This document shows positions 18,926 to 28,058 of a DNA stretch of 64,000 bases, one piece after another (within the stretch, counting starts at the first letter, position 1; every line of letters starts with the position of its first letter). Position numbers and translations under genes: made by a program. The DNA is taken from assembly GCA_016765685.1 (NCBI GenBank), contig JAESPR010000128.1:1-64000 (forward strand). Reading direction: 5' to 3'. Source of the DNA: Colwellia sp. GTDB taxonomy: Bacteria > Pseudomonadota > Gammaproteobacteria > Enterobacterales > Alteromonadaceae. The notes below the pieces were generated by a model that had not been told where the DNA came from, ran no database searches, and saw only the letters and a program-made list of their open reading frames with translations.

Positions 18926-20338
18926 CTATAAGGTTAAGTGACGCACTTTAAAACTACGGCCTTTCATTTTGCCGGTACTAAGTTTTCTTAAGGCAATTTT
19001 GAGTACTTTTTTATTAACTGCAACATATGCTTTATTATCTAAAACGCTAATTTTACCAACATCTTTACCATTAACTTCTGCACCCGTGCTTTTCGCTGTT
19101 AAAGCGCCTAAAATATCACCGGGACGAACTTTTTGCTTTTTACCACCATCAATTTGGATGGTAGTCATTTTAGCTTGTGTTCGAGTATTATTTAACACCT
19201 CAGTAGAAGGTAACAGTTCCGGTTTAATCACTTGTTCAAGCGTATCTTCAATTAAGCCCACTTTGTAACTCTCTTTATCGCTAAATAAAGAAATAGCCTT
19301 TCCTTGAGCGCCTGCTCGCCCAGTACGACCAATACGGTGAATGTGTACTTCGCTATCATGAGCAATATGATAATTTACTACTAAATCAAGCGCGTCGATG
19401 TCTAAACCTCGGGCAGCAACATCGGTAGCAACCAAAATAGCCGCACTTTTATTAGCAAAACGTAATAAAGTTTGATCTCTATCTCGTTGCTCTAAATCGC
19501 CATGTAAGGCTAAAACACTAAAGCCATCATCATGGAGCTTAGTGCATACTGCTTGGGTTTCTTTTTTGGTATTACAAAAAATTACTGATGATTCAACTGG
19601 ATTAGTTAGCAGTATTAAACGCAACGCTTCAAATCTTTGTTCATCGTTTTCAACATGAAAAAATTGTTGACTGATTTTAGCTTGATCGTCACTGTTGCTG
19701 ACTTTTACCATTACTGGCTCAGTCATAATACTTTCGCTAATAACTTGAATTTGTTTTGGAAAGGTGGCACTAAACAATAAGGTTTGGCGTTCAAGTGGGG
19801 TTCGTTCAATAATATTATCAAGGGCTGCTTCAAAACCCATTTCTAACATGCGATCGGCTTCATCAAGTATCAGTAAGTTTAAGTCGTCTAGTTTCAGTGT
19901 GCCTTTGATAACATGTTCTTCAATTCGCCCCGGTGTACCGACAATAATATGAGCACCATGCTCTAACGAGCCAATTTGTGGACCAAAAGGCGTACCTCCG
20001 CATAAAGTTAATACTTTAATGTTGTGCACCGCACGGGCAAGTTTACGAATTTCTTTGGCAACTTGATCAGCTAATTCGCGTGTTGGACACAATACCATCG
20101 ACTGAATGCGAAAACGTTTTACTTGCAGTTTTTCCAACAGCGCTAAACCAAAAGCCGCGGTTTTACCTGAGCCAGTTTGCCCTTGGGCGATAACATCTTT
20201 ACCAGCTAACATTTCAGGTAAACTCAACGCTTGAATAGGAGTCATTTCTTGATAACCAAGGGTCGATAAATTTTTCACTAAATCTTGATGTAGATTTAAC
20301 GATGAAAAAGCCCGTGATGAAGAATGTGTTGCCGTCAA
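18926..20338 (-). CDS. dbpA: DEAD-box ATP-dependent RNA helicase DbpA
   Basis: A 470-residue DEAD-box helicase that remodels 23S rRNA during 50S assembly. Helicase motifs are in order: AQGQTGSGKT (motif I), PTRELA (Ia), LDEADR (II, DEAD), SAT (III), and HRIGRTGR (VI). The C-terminal domain (about 395-470) is the DbpA RNA-binding domain that targets hairpin 92, with the IQIDGGKKQKVRPGDILGAL pattern. The start is set at TTG 20338 with AAGG 8 bases upstream; longer reading would add 25 residues unlike the family. It converges with the GGDEF gene, 32 bases apart. Confidence 0.92.
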   Translation of the reverse strand: MTATHSSSRAFSSLNLHQDLVKNLSTLGYQEMTPIQALSLPEMLAGKDVIAQGQTGSGKTAAFGLALLEKLQVKRFRIQSMVLCPTRELADQVAKEIRKLARAVHNIKVLTLCGGTPFGPQIGSLEHGAHIIVGTPGRIEEHVIKGTLKLDDLNLLILDEADRMLEMGFEAALDNIIERTPLERQTLLFSATFPKQIQVISESIMTEPVMVKVSNSDDQAKISQQFFHVENDEQRFEALRLILLTNPVESSVIFCNTKKETQAVCTKLHDDGFSVLALHGDLEQRDRDQTLLRFANKSAAILVATDVAARGLDIDALDLVVNYHIAHDSEVHIHRIGRTGRAGAQGKAISLFSDKESYKVGLIEDTLEQVIKPELLPSTEVLNNTRTQAKMTTIQIDGGKKQKVRPGDILGALTAKSTGAEVNGKDVGKISVLDNKAYVAVNKKVLKIALRKLSTGKMKGRSFKVRHLTL

Positions 20339-20433
20339 AATATCAACCTTAATAATATAAAAAACTTTCAAGGGAAAGTGAATGGGCGCATAATAACAGC
20401 AAATTCGCCCCACCCCTAGTTTATTAATATTCT

Positions 20434-20868
20434 ATGACCATAGAACAACAAACTGATTTAGTAAAAGAATGGCAAACATTACATAATAGTCATGAACACT
20501 ACGAATATTTTGCTCTACTAATTAAATTAGTTGCTGTTACCTTAACTGTTTTAGGGATCACATTTTATCAACTTAATTTAACCTTCTTACTGGTATTAGC
20601 CGTTTTATGGCTGCAAGAAGGCATATGGAAAACCTACCAAATAAGAGTTAGTAACAGAATAGAGTTGCTAGAACAGGCTTTGATTGATCTAAAACACAGT
20701 AATGAAAATACTACCATCCCTTTTCAGTTTTATCGGCAATGGCATGAAAACCGCGGGGATACCGTTACACTAGTAAAAGAGTATATTAACAACTCATTAA
20801 AACCGACAGTTATATATCCGTATGTTCCACTAATGGTTATCGTGTTAATTACTAACTTTTATTTATAA
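20434..20868 (+). CDS. Hypothetical small membrane protein
   Basis: A 144-residue protein I do not recognise. It has two adjacent hydrophobic segments (about 25-62), a charged middle region of about 50 residues that is likely cytoplasmic and partly helical, and a final hydrophobic segment at about 125-143. It is divergent from dbpA and followed by the DUF2986 small gene 40 bases later on the same strand, so the two may be co-transcribed. No function is suggested. Confidence 0.6.
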   Translation: MTIEQQTDLVKEWQTLHNSHEHYEYFALLIKLVAVTLTVLGITFYQLNLTFLLVLAVLWLQEGIWKTYQIRVSNRIELLEQALIDLKHSNENTTIPFQFYRQWHENRGDTVTLVKEYINNSLKPTVIYPYVPLMVIVLITNFYL

Positions 20869-20908
20869 CTGCGAATAGCCATTATTTCAATAATAGGAAC
20901 CAAGTAAG

Positions 20909-21067
20909 ATGAACCGTAAGAAAAAAATGAACGATACATTAAAAAAGAGGCTAAAAAAAGCAAATGCTAAATTACATAAAAGTAATAAACCTCGTTATGT
21001 TTCTAAAGCTGAAAGAGAAAAGTTGGCACTAGCAGAGCAAGAATCGCAAGATAATCAAGCGAGTTAA
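20909..21067 (+). CDS. DUF2986 small basic protein
   Basis: A 52-residue, lysine-rich protein reading MNRKKKMNDTLKKRLKKANA and on. It matches the short DUF2986 family of marine gammaproteobacteria, in which a MNRKKK start, an LKKRLKK helix and a KPRYVSKAER block are characteristic. The charge suggests binding to RNA or ribosomes, but no function is established. It has an upstream AGGA and ends at TAA 21065-21067, ahead of a strong hairpin. Confidence 0.7.
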   Translation: MNRKKKMNDTLKKRLKKANAKLHKSNKPRYVSKAEREKLALAEQESQDNQAS

Positions 21068-21115
21068 ACACTATTTACTCGCTTAACCGCGAACCATGTC
21101 ATTCCTCCTGCAAAC

Positions 21116-21153
21116 AAAAAAGAGCTGTGAATTAAATTCAACAGCTCTTTTTT
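21116..21153. terminator. Bidirectional rho-independent terminator
   Basis: A perfect 13-bp stem (AAAAAAGAGCTGT and complement) with a 12-base loop separates two convergent genes. T-runs are available on both strands, so it can end transcripts from both sides. Confidence 0.9.
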
Positions 21154-21182
21154 ATTTTGCTTAATGAGTCTTTTCGATAACG

Positions 21183-21539
21183 TTACGCGAGATTCATTTC
21201 TTGAACTTTTTCATGGGCTATTTCAGGTGCGGTACTTTGTGGTTTTTCATGTAAATTAGCCTTTAATTGACCTTTTCTATGTTTTAAGGCCGCATCAAGT
21301 TTTTTAGCAGCACTGGCAATAGCAGGGAACATAACATTATCACTACCCGTTACTGATATTCGTCCACCTTCATAATTTGTCGTCAGTTCAACTTGATGTT
21401 TATGGTGTTCTTTAGAAATAATAACGTCTAAAGTTATTAAAGTTGGAAAGTGATTAGCTATTTTAGAGAATTTTTCCTCGATGTGTTCTTTTATTGAGTC
21501 ATTAACTTCAACATGGTGACCAGAAAGATTTATTTTCAT
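21183..21539 (-). CDS. raiA: Ribosome hibernation / translation inhibitor (HPF-RaiA family)
   Basis: A 118-residue protein of the HPF/YfiA fold, which binds the 30S decoding region of idle ribosomes. The start MKINLSGHHVEVNDSIKEHI and the HHKHQVELTTNYEGG core are typical. A C-terminal tail of about 25 residues beyond the HPF core makes it closer in layout to RaiA (100S-blocking) than short HPF; this distinction is tentative. The start is at ATG 21539, with AAAGGA about 6 bases upstream; an ORF with six extra codons lacks such a site. It is monocistronic. Confidence 0.82.
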   Translation of the reverse strand: MKINLSGHHVEVNDSIKEHIEEKFSKIANHFPTLITLDVIISKEHHKHQVELTTNYEGGRISVTGSDNVMFPAIASAAKKLDAALKHRKGQLKANLHEKPQSTAPEIAHEKVQEMNLA

Positions 21540-21755
21540 AGGTATTCCTTTTAACATTTACTTGAAACAAGTATTGAGAACTTGAGCTGAAAAATTAAAG
21601 CACTAGAACAAATATTCTATGCTCTAATAAATAGCTGAGGGTAGAAAAATAAAAAACAAGTTATAGCTGAAATTTATTTAGTACTCTACTTAAAAGTAGC
21701 TTAAAAATTAAAGGAATACTATTGATATAAATCAATAAAACGAGACAAAAAACAC

Positions 21756-22229
21756 TTAATAAATTAACTGCATGATAATTAAAGCAAAGGCACCGGCAAG
21801 AATATCATCAAACATGATACCTACCCCACCAGACATTTTTTTATCAATAAAAGAAATTGGCCAAGGTTTTACAATATCAAATAAGCGAAATAACAAAAAG
21901 CCGATTAAAATACTTTGCCAGCTTACCGGCACCATAAACATGGTGATAAAAAACCCAACAAATTCATCCCAGACAATGGCAGGGTGATCATGAACACCAA
22001 CATCTTCAGCTGCTTTTCCACAAATATAGATACCGGCAATACTCATCAACACTACAACGATTAAATAGAATAATGGCGTTAACAGTGTTAATAGTAAAAA
22101 AAGGGGTATTGCCGCCAATGTACCAAAGGTTCCTGGCGCTTTTGGCGCTAAACCGCTACCAAAGCCTAACGCTAAAAACTGAATGGGTTGTTTAAGGTCA
22201 AAAGTGACTTTGGCAGGTGAATGTTTCAT
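21756..22229 (-). CDS. pgpA: Phosphatidylglycerophosphatase A
   Basis: A 157-residue inner-membrane phosphatase producing phosphatidylglycerol from its phosphate. Characteristic motifs are GSGLAPKAPGTFGTL near 25-39, WDEFVGF near 89 and MFDDILAG near 139, the acidic residues forming the active site. Three to four hydrophobic segments fit the family. It is last in the ribH-nusB-thiL-pgpA operon, 18 bases after thiL. Confidence 0.93.
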   Translation of the reverse strand: MKHSPAKVTFDLKQPIQFLALGFGSGLAPKAPGTFGTLAAIPLFLLLTLLTPLFYLIVVVLMSIAGIYICGKAAEDVGVHDHPAIVWDEFVGFFITMFMVPVSWQSILIGFLLFRLFDIVKPWPISFIDKKMSGGVGIMFDDILAGAFALIIMQLIY

Positions 22230-22247
22230 CTTTATTAAAAATGTTAC

Positions 22248-23240
22248 CTAGATGTTGTTATCAGTACTAGCTGCTTTTTTTGAAGAAAAGTGCTGAAAAC
22301 CTGAGCTGCTAATAGGTACAGCTTTATTATTCAACGTTGTTGAAATCGTTTGTGATGAATTGGTTTGCCCTATACAAGTGATTTTAGCGCCTGCATGAGC
22401 TAAAGCGGTTTCCATGCCTACTTTATTATCTTCAGAGACAGTGAATAACAATTCATAATCATCGCCACCATTGAGAGCAAAATCAATGGCATCATCAAAC
22501 AACTGCGATTTATTCATTGCATCAGACAGGGGGATAGCATCTAAGACGATATTCGCACCAACATTGGAGGCTTGACAAATATGTCCTAAATCGGCAAGTA
22601 GCCCATCTGAAATATCAATAGCAGCAGAAGCATATTCACGTAATGATTGCCCCATAAGCACACGTGGCTTAGGGAACTCCAACTTCCTTTGAACTTGCTC
22701 AATAATGTCATTATCTGTTAACACTTGCTCTTTATGATGCTGCAAAGCTAAAGCAGCATCGCCTAGCTCACCCGTAACATAAATCCAATCACCCGGCTTA
22801 GCACCAGAACGAGATAAATATTTCCCTTCAGGCGTTAATCCTTGTGCGGTTATGGTAATGCTTAACGGCCCTTGCGTGGTGTCGCCACCAATAAGTTGCA
22901 CATTATAGTACTCACACAGTTCAAAAGCACCTGTACAAAACTCAGTAAGCCAATCATCATTAACCTCAGGCAAGGTAATAGCAAGTGATATCCAACTTGG
23001 CTCTGCGCCCATGGCTGCAATATCAGATAAATTAACCGCCACAGCTTTATGACCAATAGCTTTGGGCGAAGTACCTAAAGGAAAATGAACACCCGCAACC
23101 AAGGTATCGGTAGTAACGACAATAGATTGATTTGCTGCACTAGAAACTACCGCACAGTCGTCACCAATACCAAGCAAGACATCTTTTCTTCTAACAGCTT
23201 GCTCGGTAAAAAAATGTTTTATTAATTCAAATTCTTTCAT
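22248..23240 (-). CDS. thiL: Thiamine-monophosphate kinase
   Basis: A 330-residue ThiL, phosphorylating thiamine monophosphate to the active diphosphate with ATP. LGIGDDCAVV near 22-31 and AAIDISDGLLADLGHI near 210 are the metal and substrate binding motifs of the PurM-like fold. The length fits. A slightly variable C-terminal tail (about 15 residues, SSKKAASTDNNI) is not conserved. It lies in the usual place between nusB and pgpA. Confidence 0.94.
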   Translation of the reverse strand: MKEFELIKHFFTEQAVRRKDVLLGIGDDCAVVSSAANQSIVVTTDTLVAGVHFPLGTSPKAIGHKAVAVNLSDIAAMGAEPSWISLAITLPEVNDDWLTEFCTGAFELCEYYNVQLIGGDTTQGPLSITITAQGLTPEGKYLSRSGAKPGDWIYVTGELGDAALALQHHKEQVLTDNDIIEQVQRKLEFPKPRVLMGQSLREYASAAIDISDGLLADLGHICQASNVGANIVLDAIPLSDAMNKSQLFDDAIDFALNGGDDYELLFTVSEDNKVGMETALAHAGAKITCIGQTNSSQTISTTLNNKAVPISSSGFQHFSSKKAASTDNNI

Positions 23241-23276
23241 AGATTGATAAAATTCTGCTTACTTTTTAAACGCTAG

Positions 23277-23693
23277 TTAACCTTGAGGGCGGATCAATTT
23301 TACGGTTTTATCTAACACGCCATTAATGAATTTATGGCTATCGTCTGCAGCAAATAATTTTGCTAATTCAATCGCTTCATTGATAACCACCCGATAAGGC
23401 ACATCTTGACAATCACTTAACTCAAAAACAGCAACACGTAAAATAGCCTTTTCGACATGGTCAATATCTTCAAGCGGGCGATCAACATGAGGAGTAATAG
23501 CAAGATCTAATTCATTCACACTGTTAGTCACGCCACGCAATAACTGCTGAAAATAGTCAATATCAAAACGACGTTTACTGTTATCTGAAATAAAATTGAC
23601 TTCAATATCATCTACTGAATTTTTGCTAATTTGCCATGAATAAATAGCTTGTACCGCTAATTCACGCGCTTTTCTTCTAGGAGAAGGTTTCAC
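23277..23693 (-). CDS. nusB: Transcription antitermination factor NusB
   Basis: A 138-residue all-helical protein that binds boxA RNA with NusE (S10) for rRNA antitermination. The N-terminal RRKARELAVQAIYSWQ and C-terminal INEAIELAKLFAADDSHKFINGVLD blocks are family hallmarks. It is 10 bases downstream of ribH in the operon. Confidence 0.94.
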   Translation of the reverse strand: MKPSPRRKARELAVQAIYSWQISKNSVDDIEVNFISDNSKRRFDIDYFQQLLRGVTNSVNELDLAITPHVDRPLEDIDHVEKAILRVAVFELSDCQDVPYRVVINEAIELAKLFAADDSHKFINGVLDKTVKLIRPQG

Positions 23694-23703
23694 AATAGGT
23701 TTC

Positions 23704-24168
23704 CTAAATTTGAGAGAGAACGTTAACCATTTCTAGTGCACTAAGAGCCGCTTCGGCACCTTTATTGCCGGCTTTTGTACCCGCACGCTCAATTGCTTGT
23801 TCAATAGAATCAGTGGTAATAACCCCAAAAGAAACGGGGATTCCTGACTCTAAACATACTTGAGCTAAGCCCTTATTGCACTCACCCGCGACAAAATCAA
23901 AATGAGGTGTACCACCTCGAATCACAGCACCAATAGCAATAATGGCATCAACACTGCCTTTGGCTGCTACTTTTTTTGCCGCCAATGGCAACTCATAAGC
24001 GCCAGGAACTCGAACAATAGTAATGTCATTATCAGCAACACTGCCATGACGTTTAAGTGCATCAACAGCACCTTCTAATAAACTATCGACGATAAAATGG
24101 TTAAAACGAGAGACAACAATGGCAAATTTTTTGCCTTTTGCTTCAAATGAACCTTCAATTATATTCAT
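23704..24168 (-). CDS. ribH: 6,7-dimethyl-8-ribityllumazine synthase
   Basis: A 154-residue enzyme of riboflavin synthesis that condenses the pyrimidine precursor with dihydroxybutanone phosphate and assembles into large oligomers. The motifs [24 protein letters not shown] and [14 protein letters not shown] (with the catalytic His) are present. It heads the ribH-nusB-thiL-pgpA operon. The more usual upstream partners ribD, ribE and ribBA are not beside it; mlaA is, separated by a terminator. Confidence 0.94.
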   Translation of the reverse strand: MNIIEGSFEAKGKKFAIVVSRFNHFIVDSLLEGAVDALKRHGSVADNDITIVRVPGAYELPLAAKKVAAKGSVDAIIAIGAVIRGGTPHFDFVAGECNKGLAQVCLESGIPVSFGVITTDSIEQAIERAGTKAGNKGAEAALSALEMVNVLSQI

Positions 24169-24202
24169 TTAACTATTTCCAAAAGTGTTTGGTTAAAAAA
24201 AA

Positions 24203-24240
24203 CTGCCGAAATTCTAGCAAATTACGCCTAACTTCGGTAG
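24203..24240 (-). terminator. Terminator between mlaA and ribH
   Basis: Imperfect stem (CTACCGAAGTT / AATTTCGGCAG on the minus strand) with a 16-base loop, followed on the minus strand by eight T. It separates mlaA transcription from the ribH operon. Confidence 0.75.
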
Positions 24241-24267
24241 ATTTTTATCTGTTTTACTAAATAATGT

Positions 24268-25044
24268 TCAATCTAAATCGTCAAATTCGTCTAATAGTGC
24301 ATCTATTTCAGCTTCTTCATTTTCATCGATAACAATTGGTGGCGAACCATCATACAAACGATAGTTCATATTTTGAAAATATGCATTTTTAATAAATTCA
24401 TAAGAATCTGTTGATTCAAGCACTAATTGCTCTTGATCTCGAATTGACGCCCTTCTTTCTAAACCAAGTATGCCTAATCGAACTAAGTTTGGCCAAAAAT
24501 CAATAACCACTAACGGCCAATATAACTTATCAACATAGTCACCGACCTCTTCCCTAACTGAGCTAGGGCCAAGGCCAGGTATTACGATATAAGGACCATC
24601 ACTCAGGCCATAACTGCCTAAGACCTCACCAAACTCTTCCTGTTCACCAGACCAATCAAAATCACTGGCGGGATCATAAAAACCTAATAACCCTATGGTT
24701 GAATTAAGCGCGAATCGTCCAGTATTTTTAGCGGCAGCCGTAAATTTTAATTGTAATAAATTATTAATAATACTCGATGGCTCATTTAAGTTCAGCGCCA
24801 TATTGTACAAGCCCGTTCTTAAAAAAGGTGGTGTATATGCGGTATATAACTCAGAAGCCGGTTTGGCTACATACTTATCCGCGTAGTCCCAAGTAAATGT
24901 CCAAAAGGGCCTGTTAATCACTTCGAGAGGATCTCTGGGATCAGTGACGCCCTCATTTTCAGTTGGCGTAGTAGAGCAACCCGAGAGAATAACAAGAGAA
25001 AATAAGAAGATAATTCGAAAATACTGAGATAAAAAAGACTTCAC
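24268..25044 (-). CDS. mlaA: MlaA (VacJ) outer-membrane phospholipid-transport lipoprotein
   Basis: A 258-residue lipoprotein of the Mla pathway, which removes misplaced phospholipids from the outer leaflet of the outer membrane. The signal ends in the lipobox LSGC (Cys23). The conserved VINRPFWTFTWDYADKYVAKP, NNLLQLKFTAAAKNTGRFALN and GSYGLSDGPYIVIPGLGPSS blocks identify the family. The start is GTG at 25044, with AAGGA 10 bases upstream. An acidic C-terminal tail rich in Glu/Asp is unusual but such tails vary. mlaBCDEF are not in the window. Confidence 0.92.
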   Translation of the reverse strand: MKSFLSQYFRIIFLFSLVILSGCSTTPTENEGVTDPRDPLEVINRPFWTFTWDYADKYVAKPASELYTAYTPPFLRTGLYNMALNLNEPSSIINNLLQLKFTAAAKNTGRFALNSTIGLLGFYDPASDFDWSGEQEEFGEVLGSYGLSDGPYIVIPGLGPSSVREEVGDYVDKLYWPLVVIDFWPNLVRLGILGLERRASIRDQEQLVLESTDSYEFIKNAYFQNMNYRLYDGSPPIVIDENEEAEIDALLDEFDDLD

Positions 25045-25076
25045 TGCGCCTAGTTCCTTGCCTGTTCACGCATGGT

Positions 25077-25246
25077 TATACCATTTGGATTAATTAAGCA
25101 TATAGCTTTCATTTAAAAAAAAGCAATGAGAATAAATTTGCAAAAACAAGGCGCTTGATTGAGCAATAGTTGGCTATTGGGCTTGAAAGCAACGATGTTA
25201 TTGGATATTTAAAAATGATCACTTAGTTAGTGCAATTGGTATTATA
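25077..25246. repeat. Intergenic repeat element upstream of mlaA
   Basis: The 255-base gap holds a repeat-like segment bounded by loosely inverted ends (ATACCATTTGGA and GCAATTGGTAT). Its core at 25147-25194 matches 53855-53903 at about 85% with one indel. No ORF is evident. Confidence 0.6.
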
Positions 25247-25299
25247 TGCAAATAGAAATTTAAAAGCCCTAGTCTAACTTGTTTCCTTTAAGGAAAAAA

Positions 25300-25767
25300 C
25301 TATCCCTGACTTTTCTTTTGGTATACGGATATCAACATTTCAACTTCCGCATGAGGTAGTTCACATTCCGCAGAAATTTCGTCAATGTCTGCCCCTCTTT
25401 TAGCCAGCTTAATAGCACGAGCATAAAACTTATCATCACCTTTGTCCGTTTGTAATTGGATGATGAGTTCTTGCTGAGAGTTAAGTTGAGATTGCAGTGT
25501 TTTGATTCTGTGCTCAAGTTGCTTAGAAATAAGGATATTTTCAGTAAGAGATTTATGGTGTTGAATTGATAGCTCGTTAACAATTACACTTAAATTATCA
25601 TGAGCCGATTGCAAGCTACTAACAAGCAATTCTTGGGCTTGATATTGAGAACTATAAACAGCCAGTTTTGTTTTGTATCTTGTTAAAGAAATAAAAACAA
25701 TAACAAAGCACAAAACACTGGCGATAAGCGTAACAACAGCGATAATAGGTATAGCTAACAAAGACAT
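25300..25767 (-). CDS. DUF2802 protein at the end of the chemotaxis operon
   Basis: A 155-residue protein with an N-terminal membrane segment (about 4-30), a coiled-coil middle and a C-terminal helix-turn-helix-like DUF2802 motif (KLAKRGADIDEISAECELP, about 119-137). It commonly follows cheW in polar-flagellum chemotaxis clusters, as here (71 bases after cheW). No function is established. A link to array placement is suggested only by position. Confidence 0.7.
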   Translation of the reverse strand: MSLLAIPIIAVVTLIASVLCFVIVFISLTRYKTKLAVYSSQYQAQELLVSSLQSAHDNLSVIVNELSIQHHKSLTENILISKQLEHRIKTLQSQLNSQQELIIQLQTDKGDDKFYARAIKLAKRGADIDEISAECELPHAEVEMLISVYQKKSQG

Positions 25768-25838
25768 AAACCTGATAACTTAATAAACAGCACAACAATC
25801 AAAATAAAGGGTTTGCAAAACCAAACGCAAATAAGCGT

Positions 25839-26333
25839 TTAGAACTGCTTTAATTCATCCCATTCATCATCTGACAATAATTTATCTAGGTCGACTAAAA
25901 TAAGCAGTTCGCCTTCTCGGTTAGAAACACCTTGAATAAATTGCGCACTTTCTTCATTACCAACATTTGGCGCTTCGTCAATTTCAGAGGCTTTTAAATA
26001 GACCACTTCAGCAACACTATCAACAAGTATACCAATAACTTGTTTTTCTAATTCAATCACCACAACTCGTGTATTATCAGTAACATCACATGGCTCTAAA
26101 CCAAAACGAGAGCGTGTATCAATAACAGTAACAACATTACCACGTAAATTAATTATACCAAGCACATAAAGCGGTGCACCTGGTACGGGCGCGATCTCAC
26201 TGTAACGTAACACTTCTTGAACTTGCATAACATTAATGCCGTAAATTTCACTTGCTAACTTAAACGTTACCCATTGAAGTACTTCATCGTTTTCACCTGT
26301 TTTTTCGCTAGAACTGCGTCTTTCATCAGACAT
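25839..26333 (-). CDS. cheW: Chemotaxis coupling protein CheW
   Basis: A 164-residue adaptor linking chemoreceptors to CheA. One CheW/SH3-like domain occupies nearly the whole length, with WVTFKLASEIYGINVMQVQEVLRY and VLGIINLRGNVVTVIDTRSRFG blocks. It is the last recognised che gene, downstream of parP (56-base gap), and serves the array positioned by ParC/ParP. Confidence 0.93.
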   Translation of the reverse strand: MSDERRSSSEKTGENDEVLQWVTFKLASEIYGINVMQVQEVLRYSEIAPVPGAPLYVLGIINLRGNVVTVIDTRSRFGLEPCDVTDNTRVVVIELEKQVIGILVDSVAEVVYLKASEIDEAPNVGNEESAQFIQGVSNREGELLILVDLDKLLSDDEWDELKQF

Positions 26334-26389
26334 ACCACTTGCCTCTTAAATTTAATGTTAACAATTAATTATTTTATCTAATCATAGTA

Positions 26390-27169
26390 TTAATCAAGTT
26401 GATTAATTCCGCTACCATCACTGAGTAATTGAATTAATGCCTCTACATCAAGTAAGGCACACATTTTCTTTTTTACCAAACCAGCCAACCAAGGACGTTT
26501 GCTTGGCAAGTCTAACCACTTTACTTCGTCTTGTTGTAGAACAACGGTATCAACCAAGTTTTCAGCACTTAAACCCCAAACACTATCGCTTAACATGATA
26601 ACATACTGATAGTTTAGTGAACTTTTTAATTTTTCGTCACATTTTTCTGGCATTACCCACAAAGCAGTGTCTACAACGTTAATTTTTTCATCACGATAAA
26701 GCATTACACCTTTAAACCAGTCAGGCTTGCCCATTAATGAAGTCGTTTTTTCTATTTTATGTATACCGCCCAATTCAATTAATGGTACTGCAATAGTTAA
26801 CCCCCCTACATTGAAAAACAACGCCTGAAAGTCTCCTTGACGATAAGCTTTTTTCGATTTAGATACAATATTACCCGTGCTTTTATGGGTAACTAAAGGC
26901 GTTGATAAGCTTTCTTCAACACCCTTAATAGTTTTGTGCTTGGCCTGCTCACCACTGTTTTTCTGGCTAATGGCAACCGATTCATTTACTTCTATTTCGG
27001 CATTAACATTTTTCAATAATGTTTCTAAACGTTGGTTTTCAACAACACTGCTGTGAGCTCTATTATCCAATTCATGTTTAGCTGTTTCTTGCGTTATAGG
27101 CTCTTCTGTCAATAATTCTGACAAATAATTTTTCATTACTTTTTTACTTGCTGCTAATGGTTTTGTCAT
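26390..27169 (-). CDS. parP: ParP-type CheW-domain array-tethering protein
   Basis: A 259-residue protein with a long unstructured polar N-terminus (about 1-105) and a C-terminal CheW-like domain (about 112-255). In Vibrio, ParP joins chemosensory arrays by binding CheA and MCPs through this domain and links them to ParC at the pole. The pairing with a ParA-like gene directly upstream (start codon adjacent to the parC stop) and with cheW downstream supports this identity rather than a second CheW. Confidence 0.85.
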   Translation of the reverse strand: MTKPLAASKKVMKNYLSELLTEEPITQETAKHELDNRAHSSVVENQRLETLLKNVNAEIEVNESVAISQKNSGEQAKHKTIKGVEESLSTPLVTHKSTGNIVSKSKKAYRQGDFQALFFNVGGLTIAVPLIELGGIHKIEKTTSLMGKPDWFKGVMLYRDEKINVVDTALWVMPEKCDEKLKSSLNYQYVIMLSDSVWGLSAENLVDTVVLQQDEVKWLDLPSKRPWLAGLVKKKMCALLDVEALIQLLSDGSGINQLD

Positions 27170-27949
27170 TTACTTACTACTTCTTTTAGGATGTTTCAAT
27201 AAATAATCGAGCAAACTTTTATAAGCAAAAACACCACGAGAGTTGGCAGCATAATGGGAAGGTACTTTTCGCGCCACACTGGCATTCCTAAAATTTGTAT
27301 CTATTGGGATAACACCCGGCCATATTTTCTCTTGATAGGTTTCTTGTAGTTGTTGGTAAGCTAACAGCGATGCCTTAGTTCGTTTATCAAACATTGTTGG
27401 TACAATGGTATAATTAAAAGGTTTCTCCTGTTCTACCTGCATAATATCCATCGTTTTGATCATCCTGTCTAAACCTTTTAATGCTAAAAACTCTGTTTGT
27501 ACAGGCACAACTATTAGGTCAGACGCCGCCAGTGCATTTACCATAAGCACACCGAGTACAGGTGGACAGTCCATCAAAACATAATCATAACTTTGCGATA
27601 CTTTTTGCATCGCCTTTTTTAAGACTAAGCCCATACCACCTTTCGCACCTAAAGAGCGGTCTAATGTTGCCAACCCCATAGTGGCAGGCAATATATCTAT
27701 ATTGCTATATTGAGTAGGACATAAACTTTGTAATATTTGCTCTTTGGTTGAAACTTGCACGAATAAGTCATAAACACTTAAATCTAAATCTTCTGATTCG
27801 ATGCCAAAGTAATAACTTAACGAGGCATGTGGATCAGTATCAACTAACAACACTCTATTACCACATTCAGCTAATAAGCCTGCTAACGCAATAGTTGTCG
27901 TTGTTTTACCAACACCACCTTTTTGATTTGCTACAGTCCAAACTTCCAA
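27170..27949 (-). CDS. parC: ParC, ParA-like ATPase for polar chemotaxis arrays
   Basis: A 259-residue ParA/MinD-family ATPase. It has the deviant Walker A KGGVGKTTTT near 10-19, DTDPHAS near 38 and a Walker B-like VLMDCPP. ParC proteins form pole-centred gradients that place chemosensory arrays in Vibrio and relatives. Placement between motD and parP in the che cluster distinguishes it from chromosome-partitioning ParA. It begins after a 109-base gap from motD, so it may have its own promoter. Confidence 0.88.
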   Translation of the reverse strand: MEVWTVANQKGGVGKTTTTIALAGLLAECGNRVLLVDTDPHASLSYYFGIESEDLDLSVYDLFVQVSTKEQILQSLCPTQYSNIDILPATMGLATLDRSLGAKGGMGLVLKKAMQKVSQSYDYVLMDCPPVLGVLMVNALAASDLIVVPVQTEFLALKGLDRMIKTMDIMQVEQEKPFNYTIVPTMFDKRTKASLLAYQQLQETYQEKIWPGVIPIDTNFRNASVARKVPSHYAANSRGVFAYKSLLDYLLKHPKRSSK

Positions 27950-28058
27950 TAGTTGTCCCTAATGCTAGTGTCATACCAATATCACAAATCATGTGACCAT
28001 TTATACTTGTTAAAATAAACCACTTAATAAATGAAACTGGTATTACTTAAATGCTACT

